Shown piece after piece: positions 1 through 10,537 of a DNA stretch of 64,000 bases (positions are counted from its first letter, which is position 1; every line of letters begins with the position of its first letter). Where the stretch lies: the NCBI GenBank assembly GCA_007922305.1, contig ML677348.1:14532616-14596615 (forward strand), written 5' to 3'. The stretch is from Dermatemys mawii. Its lineage: Eukaryota > Chordata > Testudines > Dermatemydidae. The translations under genes and the position numbers were made by a program. The notes under the pieces were generated by a model. That model had not been told where the DNA came from, made no database searches, and saw only the letters and a list, made by a program, of their open reading frames with translations.

Positions 1-1113
1 GAGTGGAGATTGTCCCTCAGTAATTGAGAATTAGGTTGGTTGTCCTTTTAGAAAATACAATCCACGAGGAAAGTATTTCAGTTACTTTCCTGACTGCACT
101 TTTCAAACACAAAAGGCATTGCACCCAACCCAAGGCCACTATTATGGATCTCATTATGATTCCTAAAGATGAATTCAGCACTGGACTTGGAAGCTGGTGG
201 TTGCCTAGGAACCAGTGCTCATGAGTGGATTCATTTATACATTTCACTCAGTGAAACTGACCAGAAGGAATTTGACAGCCAGGGAAAACAGCTGGCCAGG
301 GAGTCCAGCTCCCAGGAAAGGTGCCTGACAGCCCTGGGAGCCGCTAGGGCTATTGTAATATTTGTAAGTTCCACTGGTGAAAAGTGAGCAAAGTTTCACA
401 ACGTCATAACAGCCTCTTACATAAAACTGTTTCAGGAAAGATGTGAGGAGAGAGACTGAATTAAATTTAAACAAACCATTATAACTGTAACAACCCCTGT
501 GCCCATCGTACACTATGACCTTGAACCCTGAATCTTGAACACTGCAGGAAGCTAGCAGCAGGACAAGGCCGTTTATCCCAGGCAGGAAGATAGGCTGCAA
601 TTACAGATCCCGTGTCAGGGGGTTGTCATAGGGACCTCTTCCCCTCTTTCCAGCCCCACCCCTTGCCAACCTCACAGTTACCCTAACAGTCCTCAGGAGT
701 TCCCAGTGTAGAATCTGCTGCTTTGGCAGTGGTGTGGCCTCATTGTGTTCACATCCAATTATTTTGGTAGTCTGCCAAAATTTTCCTGAGTAATGCAAGT
801 GAGAGAATGCAAACAGCACAAGAGTTTTATCTAAGTAAAACCAAAACAGAACATCATGGAGAGGAGGGCTAGGCATTTTTCTCTCCACCAGGGATTTTCC
901 CTGTCCCAATTTCAAAAGCCTGTTGCAAACAATGGCGGTGTTAGAGCTTCCCATCCCATTTTCTCAAAATAAACTCTCTTTTAGGATGGAAAGTGTCAAT
1001 CGACCTAAATATAGGAGGTCACCACTAGCTGTCTTATTTTACAAACCTGAAGGTAGACCATATCTTGAGCTGAACTTAAAAGTGAAGTTACAAAGTTGAA
1101 AAAGAGTGAAAGT
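1..1113. other. No recognisable feature
   Basis: Unique-looking sequence. Minus-strand open frames of 118 and 117 codons (244-600 and 601-954) show no domain, no convincing splice sites and no compositional sign of coding. I see nothing to annotate. Confidence 0.5.
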
Positions 1114-1402
1114 GATCATAAGAATGGCCATACTGGGTCAGACCAAAGGTCCATCCATCCAAGTATCCCGTCTGCCAACTGTGGCCAATGCCAAGTTCAC
1201 TCACTCTGAGGCACCTAGCAGGTAATGAACAAGTGATCCCTCTCCTGCCATCCATCATCACCCTCTCACAAACAGAGGCTAGGGACACCATTCCTTACCT
1301 ATCCTGGCTAATAGCCATTAATGGACTTACCTGGATAAATTCATGGAGGTTCTCTTTTAAACTCTGTTATTGTCCTAGCCTTCACAATCTCCTCAGGCAA
1401 GT
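1114..1402 (-). mobile_element. CR1 LINE 3' end (turtle-type subfamily)
   Basis: The stretch begins with the motif ATAAGAATGGCCATACTGGG and runs on through CAGACCAAAGGTCCATC and AACAGAGGCTAGGGACACCA. I recognise this as the reverse complement of the 3' untranslated end of a turtle CR1 retroposon. It is 5'-truncated, as most CR1 copies are, stopping near the CTCAGGCAAG motif. It has many point differences from what I remember of the family, so it is old and inactive. No target duplication is expected for CR1 and none is seen. Confidence 0.8.
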
Positions 1403-3183
1403 GTCATAAAACACTCATTCATCATTTATATTAAGAGTTTACAAAAATGGATGCTTTTTTTGAAAAAAACAACATACTCCAGGCTCTTAGCTCTTGTAGG
1501 TCAGTCTTCATGTCAGAATGAGTTATAACTTCTAAAATAATCAGGGAGTTTTACAGTGGAAGTGAAATGTGTTAAATATAGCAGTGCTAGCTAACACTCC
1601 TGCAATACCAAAATGGTCTGCCTGATGTTATCTTCAAAAGACGCAAATGGAAACTGCTCACAGGAGAAGATGGATACATAAAGAACCTTTATCTAAACAA
1701 GAATAGCATGAGTGCTTTATGAATGGTTTTATTTATTTCAAAATTTTAGTTCATTTAGTGCTGCTGAAAGGGGCCAGGCTGGCTGTCAGTCTAGCACCTT
1801 CCATCACCTCTAAAATTGTAAATAAAAAAAAAATTTTAAAATCATCCATTAAGGGGAACAATTCATGGAGAGATTTTGTAGATATATTTTGCATGTATAT
1901 TGTGATAGTAACCTCTTTTTAGATTACTCTGATTTCTTCTATAAATCCCTCATAATGCGTAGGACTTCATACATTCTTAGTCTGTCTACATGAATGAATA
2001 ATAAATATGGTATGAAATAATCCTGTTAAAATATCAGGAGATTATTTTTAAAACTTAGAAACAATTGTTTTGATCCTTTTTCCACAGATCTAAATCTGTT
2101 GATTCCTTTTAAGTATGACAGTTCATACAGGAAGGAATAGAAGTTGCAAAAGAGACATTGCATACTGTCTATTATATACTTTATTATGCTCTTAAAACAA
2201 CACTATTAACACCATTTTCCTTATTTCTGGAAGGGCACAAATCCACAGCCCCTTTTGTTGCTAAACATCAATATAATTCGTAGCAGTCTATCTTGGGGCT
2301 TTAAAAGTCTTTAATTGTGTGGGATAAGAGTGGTTTCGGTGTTAAAGTTACTCTGGAGACTCAACCCAAATTTTTCTTCTCTACATTCACAACCAGGGGT
2401 CTGAATATTATTAGAGTACCTCTTGATTATGCATCTCATCATTTGGACCAAGCTAATTGGAAGATTCTCTTTAATCACTCTTCTGAACCATTTAAGTGAG
2501 ATTTGGGGGAAATCCTGATTCTGATGTGCACACATACTCTTGTGGAGCATCCATGGTGACAGACTTGAAGAAGAAGAAGAATTGCTTTATTCAGTGCTTT
2601 AAAATTATGATTTAAAGATAGCTTGGCAATTTCCAATAGAAAAACACTGTCCTTGGAGCTATCCTCCCACAGGAGTCTACCGAGACTCCATATCAGCGTT
2701 CTTCACAGTTGACAGGTACATTTTCATTATTACTCTGGGGGACGAGTTGTGCATGTGATTTGCTAAAATACACAAATATTTGATCAAAGACGGTGCATTT
2801 CAGTAACTTTCTAACTGCTTTTCCATGTAGCTTTCAGATTATTTTTATATTCTAACATGAAAATAGCTGTACAAAAAACAGTTAAAATACCAACTGCTAC
2901 TTGACCAGGGTGATTTTTTCTTGTCAATACAAGCTTTGTGAATGTTTGCATTGTGTTTACTTGGTTTAAGATTAATTAACAATTAATTAAAAACTGCACA
3001 AAGACATGGTTTGATTTTGAATAAAAGAATTGTGGAAGAAATCTGTATTTTAAACATCTTTTTATCTGACTTGAGAAATATAAAGGCCTGATCTGTCAAA
3101 CCCATGACTTAAATGTTATTTTTGTCAGTACTGTCATTTTGCTTTCCCACTGTCTATTATTTAGATTATAATAGCACCTAGAG
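1403..3183. other. AT-rich stretch, no gene seen
   Basis: About 1.8 kb of AT-rich sequence with no recognisable repeat or exon. A short GAA tract lies at about 2565-2580. Open frames (for example 1719-1922 and 2311-2550 minus) are short and featureless. Confidence 0.4.
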
Positions 3184-3488
3184 CAGGTTTAGGTAACCTA
3201 TGGCACGTGTGCCAAATGCGGCACGCGAGCTGATTTTCAATGACACTCGCACTGCCAGGGTCCTGGCCACTAGTTCATGGGGCCCAGCATTTTAATTTAA
3301 TTTTTAGCAAAGCATCTTAAACATTTAAAAACCTTATTTGCTTACATGCAACAACAGTTTAGTTCTATATTATAAACTTATAGAGACCTTCTAAAAACGT
3401 TAAAATGTATTACTTGCAGACAAAACCTTAAATTAGGGTAACTAAATGAAGACTTGGCAGATCACTTCTGAAAGGTTGCCGACCTCTG
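3184..3488. mobile_element. hAT-type MITE, family A copy 1
   Basis: A 305-bp non-autonomous DNA transposon. The left end reads CAGGTTTAGGTAACCTATGG and the right end AGGTTGCCGACCTCTG; these are imperfect terminal inverted repeats of the CAGGGGTTGGCAACC type. It is flanked by an 8-bp target duplication, ACCTAGAG at 3176-3183 and ACTTAAAG at 3489-3496 (6 of 8 match), as expected for hAT transposition. The interior is AT-rich and non-coding. A second copy of the same family lies at 9273-9587. Confidence 0.85.
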
Positions 3489-3496
3489 ACTTAAAG

Positions 3497-4360
3497 GTAC
3501 AAATCAGGATTACAGATCATTATCTGCCACCATATGAACACATAAGATAATATAGGCCCTGCTTTGAACAATTTACAGTTTTAGGTCTCAGTCCTGCAAG
3601 TTACAACATAAAATAACATACCCCATAGAAATCAACCGGGCTTTGTGTGGGTACATTGTGTTCCTGAACATAGGGACCTGATCCTGCAAACAACAAAAAA
3701 AACAACAAGGGACAGAGTGGGGGAGAGGGATATGAATATATACAAGTGTTATATTCATCTGCAGATTTAGGTGGTATCGCTCTCTCTTGCTTTCGAGAGA
3801 AAGGCCAAATATTTATATATGCCCCTTGATCTGCACATTATTAATTAGCAGATTTCTACAGACTTGAGAAGAGATGTGAAGAAGGAGAAGGTAAATAGCC
3901 TTAGGGATAAATTCAGGTATAGCATTCCATGGGTAAGAAGCAAAATGGCAATACACATGGCCTATGGAAAAAACCTGCAAAACAACCAAAGTAATTAATT
4001 TTATATAGTTTTAAAAGACATGTATTCTCTGTCCTTCTCACATAAAAGCAGCCATGCTTCAGATTCCAATTACATCTTGAACTTTGATCATGTTGGGAAA
4101 ATAAAACAGATGAGAACCTGTCTTATGTTAAGATTAATTTTATTTAGTTTATCACGACTCACAAATTTTGGATCAGGAGCCAAATTTTCACAAAGTTCAA
4201 GTGCATTTAGATCTAGTGTTCTAATTTAGGTTCATTTCTATTTTTGAACAATAACATTTCATGTACCTGTGCCATCTAACAAGGCAACTTTATTTACTAG
4301 GAAAGGCAGCATTTTTTTTAAACAGACAAAAGTACTCCCATTGCATTGATTACTGCTCCT
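3497..4360. other. No gene seen; possible palindromic MITE relic
   Basis: Mostly unremarkable. At about 3590-3695 the phrases AGTCCTGCAAG and CTGATCCTGCAAA bracket a segment that resembles a short palindromic reptile repeat, but decay is too great to define ends. Confidence 0.3.
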
Positions 4361-4570
4361 TGCTAGCTAGGACTATGTACATCCTATTATTTTTCCTACA
4401 AGTCTCTCTCACCCCATTTGCCTCTTCTATCTGTTGGTTTTGCTTTTGGACTATAAACTCTTTGAGGCAGAGATTATCCTTTACTGCATGTTTGTATAAC
4501 AACTGGCACCATGGGGCTCCAATTTAGCTGTCCTCCAGGCACTACCGCAATATAAATAATATTAACAGCA
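4361..4570 (+). mobile_element. L2-type LINE 3' end
   Basis: A pyrimidine-rich lead is followed by GGACTATAAACTCTTTGAGG, then a degraded form of the GTTTGTACAGCACCTAGCAC motif, and GCACTACCGCAATATAAATA. This order (pyrimidine tract, 'gactgtaagctccttgaggcaggga', 'tttgtacagc', then a short A/T repeat tail) is the 3' end shared by L2-family LINEs in amniotes. No coding remnant is visible. Confidence 0.65.
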
Positions 4571-5929
4571 GATTAGCCAGCAGAGAGCTCTAGATTCCCC
4601 CTTCTTTGTGCTCTCAACATCTACTTAATGCGCACAGAAATTATGTGCGCATGTGAAATGGATTTCAATACTGTCACCCTGTGTCTGGACAATAAGAACT
4701 GTAGATTAGGTCTTACTTCCCCCCCATCCCATCCCATTCCCATTAAAATAGCTCAGCTACACATTGTTTTCTGTCCAGCGACTTTTAGTTTGCTTGAAGA
4801 ATAATCATTTGTGATGTATTCTCAAGTTTTGCTGATATTGCATCATTCATAGTCCTTGAACTGCAGAGCAGGGGGGAAAATGGCTTTTCAAAGCCATTTT
4901 CATATTTTTTCCACCACAAAAATATACTGACAACCCCACAAGATGTTCTGAGGACCAAAGCGCTCAGACTGAATGTGATATGACATTTATTTGAACCTGC
5001 CTTCTGGATGACATTTAGGAGCTACCTTGAGGCTATAGATGTTTAAAAGCTATCATGATCTTGTTTCATGTAGAATCCAGGCTGGATTCTGGTTTAAGCA
5101 GCAGGTGAAGGATCTGACCAGTTTGACATGTTCATGCAATAGGGAGTGAAGAAAGGGCAACTGTCAGATTTCCTTTATTTGAAGATAAGCTATGAAAGCA
5201 GATTTATTGTTTACAAGTAACATGGCTGACAGAAGGCATGTGTCTGAATATTGGTTTAGTTTAAGCAAACATCACAATGAAAATGTATACTTGTGCCACA
5301 ATCAGCCAACTCCTTAGAAGGATGAAATAAATAGTGGTAAATTTTGAAGTGTTCTTTCAAGATATTAATTGTTTGCTTATATCATCCCATTGTTTGCTTA
5401 TATCATCCCATATTTTCATCCATAGTTTATTTCCTGTGATTTTTTTCTGACCGACAATTGGTCGTTATGAGTAGTATTAACTATCACATTTTCTCCACAC
5501 ATAGCCATTTAGTTTAATCTTCTTCCTCAGGATCAAATTTTAAACTGGGTTGGTATAGCCATAAATTTGGAAACAGTTCCATTTTCTGCCACACTTCATA
5601 AACTATCCTGTCTCAACTACCCTATTATCTTACTTTTTTTTAATCTGTCACCACCATTGCTTTTAATAAATATGGAGGAAAATAATTTGTATTTTTAACA
5701 ATTCTCTTTATCTTCAATAAAAATCTAGTAAAGTAAAAAGTATGAAACGAATTTCAAAATTAGACATAGGCCTACCATGTGACATTGGTAAAGTATCACA
5801 GAAAGTCATTTTCTAGTTAACACTGAACAAAGAGCTTCAGTTAGGAAAAGGCAATCAATGGAAGAAAAGTTTCCCCTTCTCTATCACACCAAACATAAGC
5901 TGATTGTTTACTGTCAAGTCCATGCATGG
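4571..5929. other. No gene seen; one short tandem duplication
   Basis: AT-rich sequence without recognisable exons. It contains a perfect 21-bp tandem duplication at 5370-5411, listed separately. Confidence 0.4.
5370..5411 (+). repeat. Perfect 21-bp tandem duplication
   Basis: The unit TGTTTGCTTATATCATCCCA plus T occurs at 5370-5390 and again at 5391-5411 with no mismatch. Two identical adjacent units imply a recent slippage or duplication event, since surrounding old repeats differ at many sites. Confidence 0.95.
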
Positions 5930-6440
5930 CCTATTCCCATCCTATCTATCCTCTTTCATTTACTATTTGGGATGTCAACACCCAACTCCAATTGCTCCAT
6001 AATACTGGCCTTTCTCGCCCACTTATTAAATTTTCAAACAAGCATCTTTGCACTTTCTCCCATGCTGCCCCTCAGGGAGGAGCACCCCATACACAACTGC
6101 AAAGCTACCTCACTATCCTCCTTCAAAACCCTTCTCAAAACTCTCCTTTTCCACAAAAAACTTAGTTAGGTCACCAGTGTGCTGAGACCACAGGCTATCA
6201 TGGTACTCCCCCCTCCTATATCCATTTGTTGCCTCTTGTTTTTATACTTACTTATACTATTACTTATACTATACTTACATATTACTTTATACTTATATAA
6301 GTGTAGTATCTTATACTTACTTAAGTATTATAAGTTCGTTAGAATGAAAAGATGGTCCCTGCACTGTGTTTGTACAGCACCTAGCACAACGGTGTTCTGG
6401 TCCATGGCTAGGGCTATAAACTAGGGCACTATAGTAATAC
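5930..6440 (+). mobile_element. L2-type LINE fragment (3' portion)
   Basis: A pyrimidine-rich segment (CCTTCAAAACCCTTCTCAAAA, CTCTCCTTTTCCAC) resembles the end of L2 ORF2 and the following 3' untranslated region. After a 6235-6340 expansion of TACTTA-like units comes the typical end: GTTTGTACAGCACCTAGCAC, GGTCCATGGCTAGGGCT, then AGTAATACAAATAATGAA. The 103-codon frame at 5858-6169 reads through this pyrimidine-rich region and is not evidence of a gene. Confidence 0.7.
6236..6336 (+). repeat. TACTTA-rich degenerate minisatellite
   Basis: Repeated ATACTTA, TATACTTA and ACTTATA units make up nearly all of this stretch, which sits inside the L2 3' region. It looks like a local expansion within the older element. 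Confidence 0.85.
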
Positions 6441-6865
6441 AAATAATGAATGGCAGAATTAACAGACAGTGGCCTGAGAAAGGTTCTAAACTAAAGAGAT
6501 TTAAAGAAATAGTACACGTCCTCACTCATCCAAAGGCATAAAATCTAGATCATGATTTCAAAATATGCCTAACTTCATGGTTTTTCTGTGTAATTCTCTG
6601 GCCTAGTCCATGTAATGTAATTCTGGATGTATTAACAACGTCATATCCAAGAGACAGGGAATAATTTCTCTGCTCTACTTGGCATATTATCTGGCCAGAC
6701 TACTGCAGCTGGCAGATCATCCTCATGCAGGCTAATAAGAAGGAAGAAAAGACTAATTTTAGGTGCATAAAACGTCAACACCCTTATGGGCGGACTCAGT
6801 GCATGAAGGCCTGAGAGAACAACAGTTCTTATCTCTACAGAACTCACTCCTTACAGTATTGATAT
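6441..6865. other. No gene seen
   Basis: Unremarkable sequence leading into the RTE-type LINE remnant; the LINE may begin somewhat earlier (about 6640) but I cannot fix its 5' limit. Confidence 0.35.
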
Positions 6866-7290
6866 TGCAATATTTAGTGAGACTAAACTGGTTAGAGAAG
6901 GCTCCATCAATGAGCTAGAAGGCGACTGCACTTTCTTCCGGAAAGGAAAAGCAGAAGATGATGACGTGATCCATGGAATTGGATGTGCAATCAAAACATC
7001 TTTCCTGAAGCAACTTTGATTTCCTTGTTGGCCTGAATGAACAGCTCATAAAACTTCAGTTTCCCCTGGTCCCCTCACAGAATGTGATTGTCATCAGTGC
7101 CTACGTGTTGCTCCTACACTGACCAGGAGAGAGGAAAACAAGTAGCAGTTCTACTCAGACCTGGACTCCATCCTCAGATCAACCCCTGCATACAAGATAC
7201 TCATCCTTCCGGGAGACTTCAACACTAGAATTGGTAGAGACAGCAATGGGCCTGCTTCTTTGTACAGTTCTGGAAAGGGCAGAATTCCAG
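6866..7290 (+). pseudogene. RTE-type LINE endonuclease fragment (broken)
   Basis: Reading 6868 onward gives AIFSETKLVREGSINELEG, then CTFFRKGK, HGIGCAIKTSFL and a stop near 7019. After a frame change comes GLNEQLIKLQFPL with VIVISAY, and near 7209 LLPGDFNTRIGRD. These match the order of motifs in the apurinic-type endonuclease of RTE-like LINEs (SET, the HGVGFAI-like block, SAYAP, GDFNARVG). The residues SET and GDFN are catalytic motif positions. Stops and frameshifts make it a dead copy. It differs from the CR1 endonuclease at 23.8 kb, which has the CR1 form of GDFN. The downstream part of the same LINE family lies next to it in the opposite orientation. Confidence 0.75.
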
Positions 7291-7304
7291 GAGATGCCTT
7301 GCCA

Positions 7305-7488
7305 GAATTCAGTTTTTTAATGGCTTTCATGACCTCTTCAGCTGACTGAGGGAGGTCGAGAGCCTCTTTGGGTTTCTCGGATAATTGATCAAGGATACAT
7401 CAATTAACTGTGGATGATCCATTGAGTAGACTATTAAAATGTTCAACCCATTTCTGTACCATGGGATGAAGTTGCATGTCTCCGTACC
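7305..7488 (-). pseudogene. RTE-type LINE, endonuclease-RT linker fragment (inverted)
   Basis: The minus strand reads LHPMVQKWVEHFNSLLNGSS, a stop, then DQLSEKPKEALDLPQSAEEV and MKAIK. The WVEHFN..LLN block followed by a P-S-EEV..AIK block is the conserved stretch just before the reverse transcriptase of RTE-like LINEs. It belongs downstream of the endonuclease at 6866-7290 but lies on the other strand, so the two pieces meet head-to-head. The direct repeat CAGAATTC close to the junction (about 7280 and 7304) may have helped the rearrangement. Confidence 0.65.
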
Positions 7489-7489
7489 T

Positions 7490-9272
7490 CAGGTAAAAAA
7501 CAAAATAAATCCATCCAATGGGGAAATTATCTCCTGTATATAATCATTTTGTAGAGACAGGTTACTGAGCCACAGACCTTGAATTGTTTTCACTTCGTTA
7601 TGAAAGAGAGGAAGGATTACAGTCCTCATGTTTAAAGGAAGCTCATCAACAATCCCCATTCGCACTACTATCAGGATGGGGAAACTTATTTTTTTAATAA
7701 AATGCAAAGGCGAAAGAGCTGCAATAAGATTCCTAGGTTAATCCTGAGGTTCAGCTCCAACATAACCATGACTTCCATCCATCCATCCATGTTCTTTTGC
7801 CTACCCTACACTGTAGCATCCAACTGCCTTAACAATTATGAACATCTGATAATTTCTCCATCTCTCTCCTCCACTTACCTCACTGCTTAGAAGTGATTTC
7901 TGTACTTGTTGCATTTAAATTTCTTTAAATTTTGGAGGGTAGGTCAAAGGAGTGGGCTTTACATTTCAGTCTGAAGGCAGTGAAATTTGAGGACATTCTG
8001 ATCTCTCAGCAGCAATTTCCAATTGGGGCCAGCAGCTCAGAAAGCTCAGACTCCCACGCATCTCGCTCCTAAGGATGAGCCATACCTATCATTGTCTCAG
8101 CTACATGGTCCCCACCTCCGAAAGGTAGTTTAGAGCCCATCATGGAATTTACCCAAAGATAAGGACCCTCCTCAATCAATAGGAAGGCAACTGGATTGTT
8201 TTTCCTTGCAGTCTGTGTTACAGAGTAAGCAAGATCTTGCTTTGTGATCTATACCTGATACCACACCTATCATCATAATATCTGAGCTTTAGCGCCAATT
8301 TAAAAAGATTGAACTGATTTAATTTGGATCCCTTATGAAACGCATCAGCTTTCTCCTTTTCTGCCTCAACAATTGTGTCTCATTTGAAATCGCCTGTCTT
8401 GTGTTGTTACCTCTTAAATAAGTGAAAAGGGCAAAAGAGTACTGTTACACAGTATTTGTACTCAAAGAATTGTGGAACAGAGATTAAGAAAGGTGCTATA
8501 TAAACTAGTTATGTTTTGAACCTCTTACTATTTTAATGCCATATAGAGCAGGGTTGGTTTAGCTGAGATACTGGAATCCTGTATGAATTGCTGATAAATC
8601 TGTAGTAATTGTTGAAGCAGAAGACACCCCTTATGTCCAGGGTAGAGTTAAGGGATAAAGAAATGGCCCTTTGGTAGAGAGAGGCTACACAGACTGGTTC
8701 TCAAGAATGAGCTAAAGATGCAGCTATGCCTTGGGAGGAGAGCTTGGGATGAGAGCTTGGGATGGAATTTATGTTTAACTGTTAATAGTTTGTAAAGAAA
8801 GTCAAACCATAGGGAAAAGCTTTGACCAACCTTCGAGAGAGCAACACAGCATGAATGCATGTATGTCTTGGAGCGGGATTAGGAAACTACATGAAAAATA
8901 TAATATTCTTGAAATATTTTGCAAGCTTGATTTGGGTGATTAGCATGGAAAATAAATTAAGAGTCAGTGATGAGCAAGCCACTTATTTCAATTGATGATA
9001 TAATCCAATACCAAATTAGTGCATTTCCTCAAATAGTCCAATATTTTTGCTGAGATATATGAATTCCCACTAACACTGAATAGTAGGAAGACTCTTCTTT
9101 GCAGACTGAACTACCCATAGAAAAATATTTCATACAGTTGCATAAAAGGCACCTTTCAATCTTTTTGAAGAAACAGCCAAAGTTGAGCCCTCTAATATAG
9201 ACAAACCTGTCTGTTAAAACTCTGAAAACTCAAAGTTGTTCCCAATACAGTGGTAACAGGAATACATTAGCC
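7490..9272. other. No gene seen
   Basis: About 1.8 kb of AT-rich unique-looking sequence. A short ATCC tract lies at about 7777-7794 and a near-perfect 13-bp tandem pair (GAGAGCTTGGGAT) at about 8738-8763. No exon or known repeat recognised. Confidence 0.4.
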
Positions 9273-9587
9273 CAGGGGTTGGCAACCTATGGCACTCATG
9301 CCAAAGGCGGCACGTGAACCGATGTTCAGTGGCACTCACATTGGCTACTGGTTACTGGTCCTGGCTAATGATCTGGGGGGGGGCTCTGCATTTTAATTTA
9401 ATTTTAAAATAAATTTTCTTAAACATTTTATTTACTTTACATACAACAATAGTTTAGTTACATATTATAGACTTATAGAAAGAGACCTTCTAAAAACATT
9501 AAAATGTATTACTGGCACGCGAAACCTTAAATTAGAGTGAATAAATGAAGACTCAGTGCACTACTTCTGAAAGGTTGCCAACCCCTG
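9273..9587. mobile_element. hAT-type MITE, family A copy 2
   Basis: A 315-bp element with clear terminal inverted repeats: CAGGGGTTGGCAACCTATGG at the left and AGGTTGCCAACCCCTG at the right. The 8-bp target duplication is CATTAGCC (9265-9272) and CGTTAGCG (9588-9595), 6 of 8 matching. It shares the motifs CTTATAGAAAGAGACCTTCT, AAAATGTATTACTGGCACG and CCTTAAATTAG with copy 1 at 3184-3488, in the same orientation. It is less diverged from the consensus I recall than copy 1. Confidence 0.9.
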
Positions 9588-9724
9588 CGTTAGCGCATCA
9601 ATACGCAAGGGGATTTGCATTGAGAATAAAAGCTTAAAATCACCAGGCTTGGTGGCAAGAAAGGCTGATGTTATCGCTGCTTGAAAAGAATGGCATTTTT
9701 CTTGCTTCAAATATCAGATTTATT

Positions 9725-10529
9725 CAGGGCTGACAAACAATTAAAATAATAAATGCAATAAATCACAAGATTAAAAAAATAGTTGTGATTCATCACTGTT
9801 TTAATAACACTGTATTTAAACAGAATACCAATTTAAAATTATACATATTTTTCTGTTTTCAAATACTGATTTAAATTACAACACAGAATACAAAGTATAA
9901 AGTGCTCACTTTATATTACAAATATTTGCACTGTAGAAAAGATTTTAAAAAGATACAAGTCAAAGAAAAAAGGGGGATACAAATATTTAGCGCATCTGGC
10001 ACGTATCTATCTTGCAACACTGGCTACAGCAGTGCCATGCAAATGTCTGTTAGTTCAGGTGAATATGAAGCAGGCAGCATTATCTTCTGCAAATGTAAAC
10101 AAACTTGTTTGTCTGAGCAACTGTCTGAACAAGAAGTAGGACTGAGTGGACTTGTAGGCTCTAAAGTTTTATATTGCTTTATTTTTGAGTGAAGTTATGA
10201 AAAAAATTCTACATTTCTAAGTTGCACTTTCAGGATAGAGGTTGCATTTCAGTACGTGTATGAGGTGAACTGACAAGACATTTGCTTATCTTTTTTACAG
10301 TGCAAATATTTGTAATAAAAATAATATAAAGAGTGATATATATTTTGTATTCTGTGCTTTAATTGAAATCAATATTTGAGAAAGAAAAACATCCAAAAAT
10401 ATGTTAATAAATTTAAATTGGCATTCTATTATTGTTTAACAGTGTGATTAAAACTGTGATTAATCGTGACTATTTGTATCTATTTGGTTTTGTGTTAATT
10501 GCTTGAGTTAACTATGATTGACAGCCCTA
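9725..10529 (+). mobile_element. Deleted hAT transposon with transposase remnant
   Basis: An 805-bp element with ends CAGGGCTGACAAAC and GATTGACAGCCCTA and a perfect 8-bp target duplication GATTTATT at 9717-9724 and 10530-10537, the hAT signature. Long subterminal inverted segments flank the centre: TTACAAATATTTGCACTGTA near 9918 and TACAGTGCAAATATTTGTAA near 10299. The centre keeps the last part of a transposase frame (see the next entry). Most of the transposase is missing, so this copy cannot move by itself. A second, inverted copy of the same family is at 49536-50140. Confidence 0.92.
9990..10192 (+). pseudogene. hAT transposase C-terminal (hATC dimerisation) remnant
   Basis: The end of the frame 9902-10192 reads SASGTYLSCNTGYSSAMQMS, followed by SSGEYEAGSIIF and a CLSEQL block. 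It corresponds to the hATC dimerisation region of ZBED-type hAT transposases, in which a 'LA.KYL..PATS.P.ERLFS..G' motif is conserved. The key ERLFS-like motif is changed here to MQMSVSS, and the catalytic region upstream is deleted. The frame is probably a relic and not a domesticated gene, since the rest of the protein is absent and the conserved residues are lost. Confidence 0.7.
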
Positions 10530-10537
10530 GATTTATT

